This document shows, one piece after another, positions 50,221-60,520 of a stretch of 64,000 bases of DNA (position 1 is the stretch's first letter; each line of letters opens with the position of its first letter). Under the pieces are notes generated by a model that was not told the origin of the DNA, did not search any database, and saw only the letters and a program-made list of their open reading frames with translations. The stretch covers positions 4,278,001-4,342,000 of the forward strand of contig NZ_CBDIPG010000001.1 of NCBI RefSeq assembly GCF_965283645.1. Direction: 5' to 3'. This DNA is from Kordia sp965283645 (GTDB taxonomy: Bacteria > Bacteroidota > Bacteroidia > Flavobacteriales > Flavobacteriaceae). Both the position numbers and the translations under genes were made by a program.

Positions 50221-53200
50221 CTATTTCACTTTGATACGAATACCTTTGGTGTGACTTCTAAATTCAGGCGCATACATACTTTCAATTGTTGTAATTCCGT
50301 TTGAAAAATCACCTACATTATTCACGCGAACTTCATATTCGAGAATAAAAACACCTGCTGGAATTTTATCAAAAAAGAAGTTTGTACTTGCATCACGTGT
50401 GCTTTCAAAATACCCAACTCCATCTTGCCATTTGTATTCAGATAATACATTTGTTGGTTCCAAACCAGCCGCGCGCATATCTTTTAAATGTATAAACTCG
50501 ATGTCTTTTTTATTTTTAATTGTCAATCGGACAGTAATTAAATCGCCAATTTGTAACGAACGTTTTGCCAACGGAACTAAGGTTTTTTTAGAACCAACAA
50601 CTTTTTTAGTATATAACTCTTTTGTTACTTGTAAAGGCGATTCATCATTTTGAATTATGTTGTCTAATTCTTCAAAATATTGCCAATACACGCCGCCATA
50701 TCCAACAGTTTTACTATTGTTTTGAATCTTTATCGTCGCTTTTTCTTTAGTTGTTTCATCTTTGTTCCATGACATTTTTAGATATCCTGTACCAGCTTCT
50801 TTTTCAGCTTCATTAAGTTGTTTTGTCTTAATTTTTTCCGTTCCGATAGTGAAAACTGTATTGTCTTTGATTGAAATAAATTCTTTTGGATGTAGCAACA
50901 AGGCATAAATTGCTTCTGTTGTTGCTTTTGTAGTTGCCCATTGTGAGGTTTGTTTTTGTTGCAACAACCACAATTGTAATTCTCCAACGATTTTGTCATC
51001 TTTTGTAATTTCTGAAAACGCTTCAATGAGCAACGCTTGCACTTCCACAGCATGCGAAGTATACGAACGCCTTTCTGTAACAGCTTTCCAATACATTCCG
51101 TTTTCTTCAGATGTTACGGCAGTTTCGGCTAACGACGTCATAATTTTTTTAGCAATATTTGTATTCCCAAAACGATGTAATGCAGTTGCCAATTGGGCTT
51201 TTTTCTCTATGGATAAAGTCAACCAATTATTTTCTAAACCTTTGGTGTAAAACGCAATTGCTTTCTGAACATCTTTTGAAGGTTTAAATTCTTGTGCAAA
51301 TGAACTACGAACATGTAAATATTGAATTTGTCCTTCATAATAAACATTTGCTGGGTTTTTAGAATGATGAATATATGTTTTGAAAAATTGTTCATCTATG
51401 TAGTTGACGGCTTTTTTAATCATAAAATTGAATGATCTATTTTCCAACGCTTCCACATTCAATTTTTGTAAATGCGCATATGAATTCAAGATGTGAAGTG
51501 TCATGTATATATTTTCATTTCCACCTGAAAACCATGGAAATCCACCAGATGATTTTTGTAAATCGTCTAGTTTAATAACAATTTCCATGAATTGATTTTC
51601 AAGTGCATCAGCATCAAATAATTGTAACAAACGTTGTTTCTTTTCGGTTTCAGAAGCGGCATCACGAACCCAAGGTGTTTCCTGAATCAATAGGGTTTTT
51701 AACTCTGAATTCTTTTCTAAATCAGAGATTAACGCGCCATTTGCTTTCCATGATTCAAATACTTCTATAATTTTTGGCGAACTTTGTAAAATATGCGTTG
51801 CTAATAAGTTTGCATACAAGCGTGCAAAGGTTTGTTCGGCACATTCATACGGATATTCTAATAAATACGGTAATGATTGAATGGCATTCCATGTTGGATT
51901 TGAAGTATATTCCAATGTTAATTTGTGTTGCTTTAAACTTTTACTTTTGTTGTTGGCAAGCTTGCTAAACGTAACTTCTGTTGCTTCTCCAGCTTTTACC
52001 CAAATTGGTTTTGCTTCTGTAATTAATATACTATTTTTTAATACAGGCAACGCACTTTCTTCTCCGTCTGAGAAATTTCCCGCTTTAGCGATCACTCTAT
52101 ATTGAATGGCATCCAAGCCTTCCGGAATGTACAATTTCCATGAAACCGTTGTGTTTCCTTTTGCGTCAATTGTAAATGCTTTGTTTTTGTTTTCTAAGTG
52201 AAGTTGCGCATCAATAGATTTCATGTTTAACGCATTAAACAATCGGAGTGAAGCAATTCCTTTGCTTTTTTCTGAACGTAAATTGGTCACTTTCGTAGAA
52301 ATGACAATCGTATCTTTTTCACGTAAAAAACGCGGCATATTTGGAATAACCATCAATTCTTTTTGTGTGACAGCATTTTTTTCAATCATTCCATATACAC
52401 CATCTTTTTGATGTGCTAACAATTGAAACTTCCAACGCGTCAACGCTTCAGGCACTTCAAACTCAATGGCTACATTTCCTTCTGCGTCTGTTCGTAAGTG
52501 TGGAAAAAAGAAAGCGGTTTCATCTAATTTTTTTCGTGTTTCCACCGTATTAAGATCGTCTTCAGTAATTCCGACAATAACGTCTACACCATCAATGGTT
52601 TCTTTTTTTGTTCCGTATTTAGTTGTAATAATAATTACGCCATTTGCGCCTCTATTTCCGTATAAAGCTGTTGCAGAATCACCTTTAAGAACGTCTAAAC
52701 TTGTAATATTATTTTGATCTAAATTTTTAAAAGTATTTTCATCTATCGGCACACCATCAATAATAAATAGTGGTGCTACGGAACCATCAATTGAGTTGCG
52801 CCCACGCAATAAAATTGTACCACTTCCGCCAGATTGTCCATTTGAAGTTTGTATGTCAATTCCGGCAGCTTGACCTCTCAATATTTGTTCAATAGAAGCT
52901 GTAGGTATATTAATTGATCGTCCATTAATGGTAACAATAGATGAGGTAATATTGGAACGACGTTCAGTTCCATATGCAACAATAACAACTTCACCTAATG
53001 CATTGTTACTTTCCAACGAAACGTTTATGTTATTTTTGGAACCAACACGTATTTCTTCAGAATTAAAACCTATATAACTTACAACTAATATTTCTTCAGG
53101 TTTTACGTTTATTGAAAACAATCCGTCAAAGTCAGTTGTAATTCCTATTTCAGTTCCTTTAATTAAAACAGTTGCACCAGGTAATGGCAAACCTGTATCA

Positions 53201-56200
53201 TCAGAAACATACCCAGTAATATTTCCAGTTGCGTTTTTTCTCTGTTCTTTTTTTTCTTGTAAACGTTTTAGATATAAGTTGTTTTTATATGTTGAGTTTT
53301 TAAAGTCTAATCCAAACCAATCAAATTGTAATTGAGGCCCAAAATTTGGCTTATTCAGATATACATTTTTGTTGTAAAGAATGCGTGATTTTGATGTTGT
53401 AAAGTTTGATGTTTTAAACCTTGGCGTACTGTAGTAATTATAATTGATAGAACTCATATTTGGATTCCATACATGTGTGGTAAATTGATCTAATGACTCA
53501 TCATACATTGAAGCCAATACTTCCGTAGGATTCGCTTTTTTCTCTAAATCAAGAATGTTAAATCGCCAAGTTTCCTTTTGTCCAGGCATTAATTTATTTC
53601 GAAAACTTAGTGTTTCAATATTTAGAAACTTATTCTCTGAAAAGAGTTGTAGATTAAATTTTCGTTCATAAAAGCTATTGAATTTTGTGTATTGTAAACG
53701 AATTGTAACTTCATCTTTATATGTAGGTTTGATAGGAATTTGAACAATTTTAGAACCTTTATCTATCTTGAAATTTTTAGCGTACACCAAACCTTCTTGA
53801 TAAAACATGTGTACATTCACAGGCAATGTATCATTTTTAATTGCTGTTGCAATTTTTAAAGCGATATAACCATCTTTGGCAAATGCACTGTTAAGAATTG
53901 TGTAGTCAAAAATTTCATTATCAGGCAAATAACGATCTTCTATATCAGTTAGTGTAATTATTTTTTTGACATGTATGGAATCTTTTTGTTCGTTAATTCC
54001 GTAACTTTCAATTGCATATTTTCCAGATTTCCAAGTGTCTACATCTACCGAAATCGATTTGTCATTCGTGGTATTAAACGCCAACTGTGCAACTTGCGTT
54101 CCTTTTTCCCAATGACGTTCCGATTCACTTTTTTCATATTGTTCATGTGGAAATTGTGTAATAAATGCTGCTTTCGGAATTAATTGTGTTGTTGGTAAAG
54201 ACCAAGGACGTTCGCGTAAAACACGATCAGGACTTTTGAGTTTGTATATTTTTATATCGCCAGAAGCTAAGACAGGAACATTGTTTACATCGTTCGCATT
54301 TATTCCAATAACTAGTGGAGATTTCAAATCTTGTGTTGTGGGGACAACTAAATAAAAATTGAAATTATCCTCACTTACTTGAATGGTTTTTTGTGCCGTT
54401 TGCGTTTCACCATTTATATCAATAATGTCAATATCTATCGTATATGTGTAAGATTTAATGTCAGCTTTTGCAATGCTATCATTTTCTAAAGCGACAAATG
54501 GAATGGTAAATTTACCCGTTTTGTCCGTTTTGGTCGTTGCAGTTAGTAGTTCATAATTACTACTATAATAGCCATATGTTTCTCTTTTGTTATATAGAAT
54601 ATTTGTTTGCCGTTTTACTTTATATTTTACAATTGCATCCGAAACATAACTTCCCAACAGTGCTTTTGCCGTTCCTTTGATATGAATAGAATCATTAAAT
54701 GTAACATGATCTTCAAACTTATCTAGGACAACTTCAAAACGCGGACGTTTGTATTCTTCTACTCTAAATTCGTGTTGATGAGATTCAAAATCTACAAAAT
54801 CCCAAAACGGATGTTCATCTTCTTCGAAATCAATATCTTCATCAATTTCTATAGAATATTCGCCTGTAGGTGCATTTTTTGGCAAACGAAAAGAACCGCT
54901 AAACGTACCAAACTCGTTTGTTTTTAGGCGAAATTCTTTCATCTCATCATAATCGGCTTCAATAATAACGGAACAATACACATTTGGCACCACGGAACTT
55001 TTGCCATTTTTTTGTTGTAGCAAAATTCCTTTGAAATAAATAGTTTGTCCTGGTCTGTAAATACTTCTATCCATAAACACAAACGGACGCGCTTTCCATT
55101 CGGTTGCTTCTTCTCCTACTTCTTTTTTATTATTGATACCTAACGATGTATTTTTCGTGTATAATGTATCGTTTTGATACGTTACATATTCTGTAATCTT
55201 GCGTTTTCCTTCACGTTTACGAATGATAGCATTTCCAATATAATCTGTGTGTAAATGCTGATTAATGATTTTTTTATCATCAAAAACAGTAATTTTTGCA
55301 TTATGAATCGGAATTCCTGTATCTCTATTTACAACCGTATACATAATATCTGAATTGAGCGTAGTTGTAAATATCGCAAGATTTGTTTTTTTAACTTCTG
55401 AGTATACAAATACTTTTGAATCAGCGGAATCTTCATTTTTATCAGATAGTGTGATGAGATAGTTTCCTGTAGGAAGTTTTGGAACACTAATTTCAAAATC
55501 ATGGGCATAAAAATCTTGAGGAATTTTATGCACGTAGTTTTTTGTTAAAACGGGTTTGTGTGTTAACGCATAGCTAGCTATAATTGAATCATGATCTTTA
55601 TGTTTTGCAGTATATAAAAATCTATTTGGTACACGATATGCTTTCAAAAAAAGGGTGTCAATATTCCTGAAAGATACACTGGCAAGCGAAGGTCTGTTAG
55701 GAATACTATGCGCTTCCATTTGTAAACGAATACTACTTTTTTCAATATCTTTTTGTAATAATTCACACTTCAAAGCGCCTTCCGAATTAGGATACTTATC
55801 CAGTACTTCTTGTGTAAGTTTGTGGGCTTTTACTCTAAATTCCTTATAATTTGGATACATTTCATGTGAAATTCCGGATGAAATTGATAGATATGAATTT
55901 GCAATGTCATACTGAATTAAAGCAGCTTGTGTATGTTCCTGATAACGGTTTGCTAATTTTTTCAACGCTTTTAAATATAGCGGAAGCAAAGGAGTTTTAG
56001 ATTTCCATATTGCAAACTCTAAGCGTTTTAATACAACTGGAATATATGCTTCTGTAGAATTTTGATGTAATTTTTCAAGCTTTTGAAAAAGTTGCAATGC
56101 ACTTACTACGCTAATTTCATTTGAAGACGTTGCCACAAAATTATATGTCAAAAAAGAAGCATCTACAGTAAAAAGAATATCTTTATTTATTTTATCATAT

Positions 56201-56835
56201 TGATTTGCACTAAGTGAAGAAACCTTACCATCATAAAAGTCTAAGGCAGTATGTGCTAAAATATCATACAATGTTGGGCGCTGTTCTTTTTTGGAAGCTG
56301 TTCCTTTTAAAAATGCAGTATAATTTGTTGAAGGAAGCTGTTGTAATGCAGTTTCTTTTTGAATAGAATGTTGAAAATGTTGATGAATTTTAGCAATAAA
56401 CATCTTGGCGTCCCAAACCCGATAATCACTTGGAAGACTATCATTTTCAATAGCAGAACGCGCGCGAATTTTATATTGGTGTTTCTTAAAATACTGAAAC
56501 AAAAAGTTCGCATATATATTTTCAAGAATAGCATTCGTAGGAAACGATTGTTGTTGCAGTGCTACTTCCAAACGTTCAAAAACCAAACGTTCGGCTTCTT
56601 CATCGAGCAATAGCGAAAACTTCGAACTGTAAATAAAACTCTTTACAATTTGTGCTGTATTCTGTTCTTTTTCAGCTTTAGTATAAATTTTTTGGACAAT
56701 CTTATTCGCAGCTTTTGCTTTGCCTTCCAATTCCAAACGTTCTACTTTTTTCCACTTTTTTTCATAATTATATTGCGCAACGCTTATTTGAAAACATAAA
56801 AATGTAAAAATGCCAACCAAGTAAAGATTTTTCAT
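50221..56835 (-). CDS. alpha-2-macroglobulin-like protein with inserted carboxypeptidase-regulatory and TonB-plug modules
   Basis: The start is set at ATG 56835 (2204 residues) to match the signal peptide 'NLYLVGIFTFLCFQISVAQ'. The N-terminal helical region (20-400) is followed by MG domains with 'SIYRPGQTIYFKGILLQ' near 587 (A2M N-terminal). At 1200-1275 lies a CarboxypepD-regulatory module ('NITGYVSDDTGLPLPGATVL'), and at 1285-1405 a TonB-dependent-receptor plug ('IEQILRGQAAGIDIQTSNG', 'GDSATALYGNRGANGVIII'), inserted before the A2M domain ('ALTRWKFQLLAH', about 1455). The thioester motif CAEQ is at 1665-1668. A periplasmic or surface protease trap is inferred. The second copy at 61337-64000 lacks the insert. 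Confidence 0.88.
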   Translation of the reverse strand: MKNLYLVGIFTFLCFQISVAQYNYEKKWKKVERLELEGKAKAANKIVQKIYTKAEKEQNTAQIVKSFIYSSKFSLLLDEEAERLVFERLEVALQQQSFPTNAILENIYANFLFQYFKKHQYKIRARSAIENDSLPSDYRVWDAKMFIAKIHQHFQHSIQKETALQQLPSTNYTAFLKGTASKKEQRPTLYDILAHTALDFYDGKVSSLSANQYDKINKDILFTVDASFLTYNFVATSSNEISVVSALQLFQKLEKLHQNSTEAYIPVVLKRLEFAIWKSKTPLLPLYLKALKKLANRYQEHTQAALIQYDIANSYLSISSGISHEMYPNYKEFRVKAHKLTQEVLDKYPNSEGALKCELLQKDIEKSSIRLQMEAHSIPNRPSLASVSFRNIDTLFLKAYRVPNRFLYTAKHKDHDSIIASYALTHKPVLTKNYVHKIPQDFYAHDFEISVPKLPTGNYLITLSDKNEDSADSKVFVYSEVKKTNLAIFTTTLNSDIMYTVVNRDTGIPIHNAKITVFDDKKIINQHLHTDYIGNAIIRKREGKRKITEYVTYQNDTLYTKNTSLGINNKKEVGEEATEWKARPFVFMDRSIYRPGQTIYFKGILLQQKNGKSSVVPNVYCSVIIEADYDEMKEFRLKTNEFGTFSGSFRLPKNAPTGEYSIEIDEDIDFEEDEHPFWDFVDFESHQHEFRVEEYKRPRFEVVLDKFEDHVTFNDSIHIKGTAKALLGSYVSDAIVKYKVKRQTNILYNKRETYGYYSSNYELLTATTKTDKTGKFTIPFVALENDSIAKADIKSYTYTIDIDIIDINGETQTAQKTIQVSEDNFNFYLVVPTTQDLKSPLVIGINANDVNNVPVLASGDIKIYKLKSPDRVLRERPWSLPTTQLIPKAAFITQFPHEQYEKSESERHWEKGTQVAQLAFNTTNDKSISVDVDTWKSGKYAIESYGINEQKDSIHVKKIITLTDIEDRYLPDNEIFDYTILNSAFAKDGYIALKIATAIKNDTLPVNVHMFYQEGLVYAKNFKIDKGSKIVQIPIKPTYKDEVTIRLQYTKFNSFYERKFNLQLFSENKFLNIETLSFRNKLMPGQKETWRFNILDLEKKANPTEVLASMYDESLDQFTTHVWNPNMSSINYNYYSTPRFKTSNFTTSKSRILYNKNVYLNKPNFGPQLQFDWFGLDFKNSTYKNNLYLKRLQEKKEQRKNATGNITGYVSDDTGLPLPGATVLIKGTEIGITTDFDGLFSINVKPEEILVVSYIGFNSEEIRVGSKNNINVSLESNNALGEVVIVAYGTERRSNITSSIVTINGRSINIPTASIEQILRGQAAGIDIQTSNGQSGGSGTILLRGRNSIDGSVAPLFIIDGVPIDENTFKNLDQNNITSLDVLKGDSATALYGNRGANGVIIITTKYGTKKETIDGVDVIVGITEDDLNTVETRKKLDETAFFFPHLRTDAEGNVAIEFEVPEALTRWKFQLLAHQKDGVYGMIEKNAVTQKELMVIPNMPRFLREKDTIVISTKVTNLRSEKSKGIASLRLFNALNMKSIDAQLHLENKNKAFTIDAKGNTTVSWKLYIPEGLDAIQYRVIAKAGNFSDGEESALPVLKNSILITEAKPIWVKAGEATEVTFSKLANNKSKSLKQHKLTLEYTSNPTWNAIQSLPYLLEYPYECAEQTFARLYANLLATHILQSSPKIIEVFESWKANGALISDLEKNSELKTLLIQETPWVRDAASETEKKQRLLQLFDADALENQFMEIVIKLDDLQKSSGGFPWFSGGNENIYMTLHILNSYAHLQKLNVEALENRSFNFMIKKAVNYIDEQFFKTYIHHSKNPANVYYEGQIQYLHVRSSFAQEFKPSKDVQKAIAFYTKGLENNWLTLSIEKKAQLATALHRFGNTNIAKKIMTSLAETAVTSEENGMYWKAVTERRSYTSHAVEVQALLIEAFSEITKDDKIVGELQLWLLQQKQTSQWATTKATTEAIYALLLHPKEFISIKDNTVFTIGTEKIKTKQLNEAEKEAGTGYLKMSWNKDETTKEKATIKIQNNSKTVGYGGVYWQYFEELDNIIQNDESPLQVTKELYTKKVVGSKKTLVPLAKRSLQIGDLITVRLTIKNKKDIEFIHLKDMRAAGLEPTNVLSEYKWQDGVGYFESTRDASTNFFFDKIPAGVFILEYEVRVNNVGDFSNGITTIESMYAPEFRSHTKGIRIKVK

Positions 56836-57007
56836 AATTTTTAGTGCTAGTTTATGAAGCAAAGAACCAAAAACGTATACTTAACTACAACAAGCAATTA
56901 GGCAACGTACATTTTCAATTAGGTAACATACGAATTGAAACAGTTCATCGTTTTAAAAATATCAAAAGCTATTTTCTTTTCAGTATCTTAGTTTCCAATC
57001 AAATTAT

Positions 57008-58141
57008 ATGAAAAAAAAGATTTTATATTTTCTGTGTAGTTGTTTCGCTTTCGCGAATGTACATGCACAAGTATTTCCCAAGCCTAGTTTGTCTTCACCC
57101 GAAAAAACATTCTATACATATTTAGACAATGAAAACATTTCAAATCCTGAAAACTACACGGGAAATGTAAAGAAAGTGATTCGTACATTTAAAGAATATG
57201 AATATGGTTTAGATGTGTTAACGCTGGAAAAAACGTCGATGTTTGTCAATAGAGAAGGGAAATTTCATAAAACGGTCGTTCGAACATATTCATTTGGAAT
57301 TGAAGATTCTAAAACCGAAACAAATCATTTAGAAGTTCCAAAAGCTACAATTAAAACAAACGGAAATAAAACTCTGAAAATCATCAAAAGTGAACTAAAC
57401 GCAGATTTAGGATACGAATATGAAGAAAAAGGTGATGACACGTATGTGTATGAAAATGATCGTTTGATGGCGTTTTTCAACAATAATGATAGCATTTCAT
57501 ATGTGTATGATGCAAAAGATCGATTGGTAGAAATTAAAATGTTTGAAAGTTTACTTTTGGAAGAATACAATGACGAAGATGAAGCTACCACACTTTGGCG
57601 AAGCGAGTTTGAAGACAAGTTTTTACAGCGAATCACCTATGAAAATGGACGTGTTAAAAGTAAAATTATGTATGATAAATTTGGCGAAGTCATTGATATT
57701 TATAAAACAACATACACATATTCGAAAGTTAATTTGTTACAAAAATTTGAAACGATTTACCAACGTTATTTATATGATTATTACGATTCATCTATTGTGA
57801 TTGACAAGCAAAAATATTCAGATTTCCCCAAAGTAGGCGAAACAGATAGTATACAAACGGGAACATTTCAATATTCCAAAACAAACAAAATCAATGCATA
57901 TGCCGTCGTAAATGGAGATGAAAAAGAAAGTTATACAATTGTATTTGATGAAAATGATCGATTACATTTAGTAAACGGAATTTTGCAGTTTTATGGTAAT
58001 GGTCAATTACAAAAACTAGAAGTTGAATACGAATATTTGTATGATGAAAAAGGAAATCCTAAAAGTATACGATCGTATTATTATAATGGTGGAGAAAAAA
58101 TGATTCATAAAGAAACTACTTTTGAAATAGAATACTATTAA
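57008..58141 (+). CDS. secreted Tyr-rich repeat protein of unknown function
   Basis: The 377-residue protein has a signal peptide ('ILYFLCSCFAFANVHAQ'). The mature part is beta-rich with irregular Tyr/Lys/Glu repeats of the kind 'YVYENDRLMAFF', 'YVYDAKDRLVEIKM', 'ITYENGRVKSKIMYDKFGEV', 'YEYLYDEKGNPKSIRSYYYN'. These resemble the YD/RHS or MORN-like repeats common in Bacteroidota, without the usual core. No sorting domain is present. It ends at a bidirectional terminator. Confidence 0.75.
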   Translation: MKKKILYFLCSCFAFANVHAQVFPKPSLSSPEKTFYTYLDNENISNPENYTGNVKKVIRTFKEYEYGLDVLTLEKTSMFVNREGKFHKTVVRTYSFGIEDSKTETNHLEVPKATIKTNGNKTLKIIKSELNADLGYEYEEKGDDTYVYENDRLMAFFNNNDSISYVYDAKDRLVEIKMFESLLLEEYNDEDEATTLWRSEFEDKFLQRITYENGRVKSKIMYDKFGEVIDIYKTTYTYSKVNLLQKFETIYQRYLYDYYDSSIVIDKQKYSDFPKVGETDSIQTGTFQYSKTNKINAYAVVNGDEKESYTIVFDENDRLHLVNGILQFYGNGQLQKLEVEYEYLYDEKGNPKSIRSYYYNGGEKMIHKETTFEIEYY

Positions 58142-58153
58142 CATAAAAACCAA

Positions 58154-58184
58154 AAAGAGCCGAAATGTCACATTTCGGCTCTTT
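58154..58184. terminator. bidirectional intrinsic terminator
   Basis: AAAGAGCCGAAATG (58154-58167) and CATTTCGGCTCTTT (58171-58184) form a perfect 14-bp stem around TCA, between convergent genes. Confidence 0.85.
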
Positions 58185-58206
58185 CTGATAAGTAAAAAAC
58201 AACATA

Positions 58207-58455
58207 CTATTTTTTACTCTTCTTAGCAGACTTTTTTGCTTTCTTAGCAGTAGTCTTAGGTGTTTTGTTTGCTTTTTTCGGTTTCTTTTTTCCAGAACCT
58301 TTTTTCGTGTCAGCTTTCTTAGCCTTTTTCTTTGCAGCTACTTTTTTAGCTTTCTTCTTCGCTATTTTTTTAGCAATTGCTTTTTTAGATTCTGACTTTT
58401 TTACTTTTTTCTTCGACGCTTTCTTCTTTGCGTCAGACTTTTTATTTTTACTCAT
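58207..58455 (-). CDS. histone H1-like Lys/Ala-rich protein
   Basis: The 82-residue protein is almost entirely Lys, Ala and Ser ('MSKNKKSDAKKKASKKKVKK', repeated KKAKK and AKKAKKSAKK units), like the C-terminal tail of eukaryotic H1 and the small Lys/Ala-rich proteins of Bacteroidota and Chlamydia. It is expected to bind DNA or RNA nonspecifically. There is no structured domain. Codon use is heavily AAA/AAG, so slippage or homopolymer errors are a sequencing risk. Confidence 0.75.
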   Translation of the reverse strand: MSKNKKSDAKKKASKKKVKKSESKKAIAKKIAKKKAKKVAAKKKAKKADTKKGSGKKKPKKANKTPKTTAKKAKKSAKKSKK

Positions 58456-58687
58456 GTATACTATTTTATATAACCAAACGGTATGTTTGATCGCTTTATT
58501 TTAGATGCTTCAAAGTTAAGTAAATGTTATGTAAATGTTAGTTAAAAGTTATCTAAATAATAATATTGAAGTTTTTTTATATTTTCATACTAGTAAATAG
58601 TAGCTGTTTCCTGCTAAAAAATACATGTCCAGTTTTCGGTTGCTGTCCAAATATAAACATATGTTCTTTGTGTAAAATAATACAAAA

Positions 58688-59449
58688 ATGGCGTTTAAAA
58701 AATTGTACAATCAAGAAGAACCGTTATTAATTTACAATGTTTGGGATGTGCCAAGCGTAAAAGTTGCAGAAAAACTAAACGCGAAAGCTATCGGAACGTC
58801 AAGCGCAGCAATTGCAGCATTGCTAGGATATAATGACGGTGAAGAGCTGAGTTTTGCTGAACTAGAATACATCGTAAAACGAATTGCTTTAAACACAAAA
58901 CTCCCACTGTCTGTAGATTTAGAAGCTGGTTACAGTCGTAATCCAACAGAAATCGTACAACATATTAAAAAACTGTATAATTTGGGCGTTGTCGGAATTA
59001 ACATAGAAGACAGTATTGTTATAGCTGGAAAACGGCAGTTGTTAGATTCTGTACTATTTGCAAAAACACTTTCAGAAATCACAACACAACTTCAAAAAGA
59101 AAATATACACATTTTTATAAATGTACGTACAGATACTTTTTTACTAAATGTTGCCAATGTTGTGTTGGAAGAAACAAAAACGCGAATGCAACAGTATGAA
59201 AAAGCTGGTGCTTCAGGAATATTTATACCTTGTTTAGAAAAAGAAATTGATATAAAACAACTAACAGAAGCTACAAGATTGCCAATAAATGTGATGTGTA
59301 TGCCAAAACTTTCAAATTTTAATATCTTGACGCAACTTGGTGTAAAACGGATTAGCATGGGAAATTTTCTATTTGGAAACATGTACAATCACTATGAAGA
59401 AATGGTCAATAAAATCGTGAAGCAACAATCATTCAATTCTATATTTTAA
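58688..59449 (+). CDS. isocitrate lyase/PEP mutase family enzyme
   Basis: The 253-residue TIM barrel starts 'PLLIYNVWDVPSVKVAEKL' with 'AIGTSSAAIAALLGYNDGEEL'. 'LPLSVDLEAGYSRNPTEIV' carries the metal-binding aspartate/glutamate, and 'NLGVVGINIEDSIV' follows. 'IFINVRTDTFLLN' and 'NVMCMPKLSNF' are later family motifs. The catalytic cysteine of isocitrate lyase is absent, so it is closer to the PEP mutase/oxaloacetase-like branch. It precedes ada by one base. The substrate is unknown. Confidence 0.88.
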   Translation: MAFKKLYNQEEPLLIYNVWDVPSVKVAEKLNAKAIGTSSAAIAALLGYNDGEELSFAELEYIVKRIALNTKLPLSVDLEAGYSRNPTEIVQHIKKLYNLGVVGINIEDSIVIAGKRQLLDSVLFAKTLSEITTQLQKENIHIFINVRTDTFLLNVANVVLEETKTRMQQYEKAGASGIFIPCLEKEIDIKQLTEATRLPINVMCMPKLSNFNILTQLGVKRISMGNFLFGNMYNHYEEMVNKIVKQQSFNSIF

Positions 59450-59450
59450 G

Positions 59451-60512
59451 ATGTTAATTACCGAAACAAAACAAATACAGGAATACTATCAGGCGCTTAT
59501 AGAACGAAAAGAAAACTTCGTCGGAATCTTTTTTGTTGGAGTAAAAACAACGTCTATATTCTGTATTGCAACTTGCAGAGCGAGAAAACCAAAACTTCAA
59601 AATGTAGAATTTTACACAACTTTTAAAGAAGCGTTAGACAATGGATATCGTCCGTGTAAAATATGCAAACCTACCGAAAATGCTAACGAAACGCCTGAAG
59701 AAATAGAAACGGCGATTCAACTCGTCAAAGAAAATCCGAAAGAAAAAATAACAGACTTTCAACTTCGTGAGCGTGAAATAAGTCCAGAAAAACTACGAAG
59801 ATGGTTTAAGAAAAACTACGGAATGACGTTTCAAGCATATCAACGAATGTATCGAATTAACAATGCATTTATTGAATTGAAAAAAGGTAAAAATACAACA
59901 CATACGGCATTTGATACAGGATACGAATCGTTAAGCGGATTTGGTTACACGTATAAAAAACTCATTGGGAAATCGCCGCAGAAAAGCATCAATAACACAA
60001 TCATTCTTATTCATCGGTTTACAACACCTTTAGGACCAATGTTTGTATGTGCAACGGACAACGGAATTTGTTTGTTAGAATTTGTAGATAGAGAAATGCT
60101 TGAAACAGAATTCAAAGATTTGCAACGCTTACTAAAAGCAAACATTATTATTGGTGAAAACGAACACATTCAACACGTCAAAACAGAGTTGACTGAGTAT
60201 TTTGAAGGAACACGAACACAGTTCAATATTAAATTAGAAACACCTGGCACCGATTTTCAAAATCAAGTTTGGAAAGCATTACAAACCATTGATTATGGAA
60301 TGACAACTTCGTATCAAAATCAAGCACAAAAAATAAACAATCCAAAAGCAGTCCGAGCTGTCGCAAAGGCAAATGGTTGCAACCGAATTGCGATTATCAT
60401 TCCATGTCATAGAGTTATTGGGAAAAATGGAAACCTTACAGGCTATAGTGGCGGAATTGAGCGAAAGCGTTGGTTATTGGAACATGAGCAGAAGCATGTA
60501 AGTCAATTATAA
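59451..60512 (+). CDS. ada: bifunctional Ada protein (regulator and DNA methyltransferase)
   Basis: The 353-residue protein is complete. The N-terminal zinc domain has C38, C42, C69 and C72 ('IFCIATCRARKPK', 'YRPCKICKP'), where one Cys takes methyl from phosphotriesters. An AraC-type HTH (about 85-180) includes 'SPEKLRRWFKKNYGMTFQAY'. The C-terminal O6-alkylguanine domain has the acceptor C319 in 'IIPCHRVIGKNG', with 'YGMTTSYQNQAQKI' preceding. Ada senses and repairs alkylation damage and activates its own regulon. Its start follows the PEPM gene stop by one base, so the pair is co-transcribed. Confidence 0.95.
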   Translation: MLITETKQIQEYYQALIERKENFVGIFFVGVKTTSIFCIATCRARKPKLQNVEFYTTFKEALDNGYRPCKICKPTENANETPEEIETAIQLVKENPKEKITDFQLREREISPEKLRRWFKKNYGMTFQAYQRMYRINNAFIELKKGKNTTHTAFDTGYESLSGFGYTYKKLIGKSPQKSINNTIILIHRFTTPLGPMFVCATDNGICLLEFVDREMLETEFKDLQRLLKANIIIGENEHIQHVKTELTEYFEGTRTQFNIKLETPGTDFQNQVWKALQTIDYGMTTSYQNQAQKINNPKAVRAVAKANGCNRIAIIIPCHRVIGKNGNLTGYSGGIERKRWLLEHEQKHVSQL

Positions 60513-60520
60513 AAAATGAA

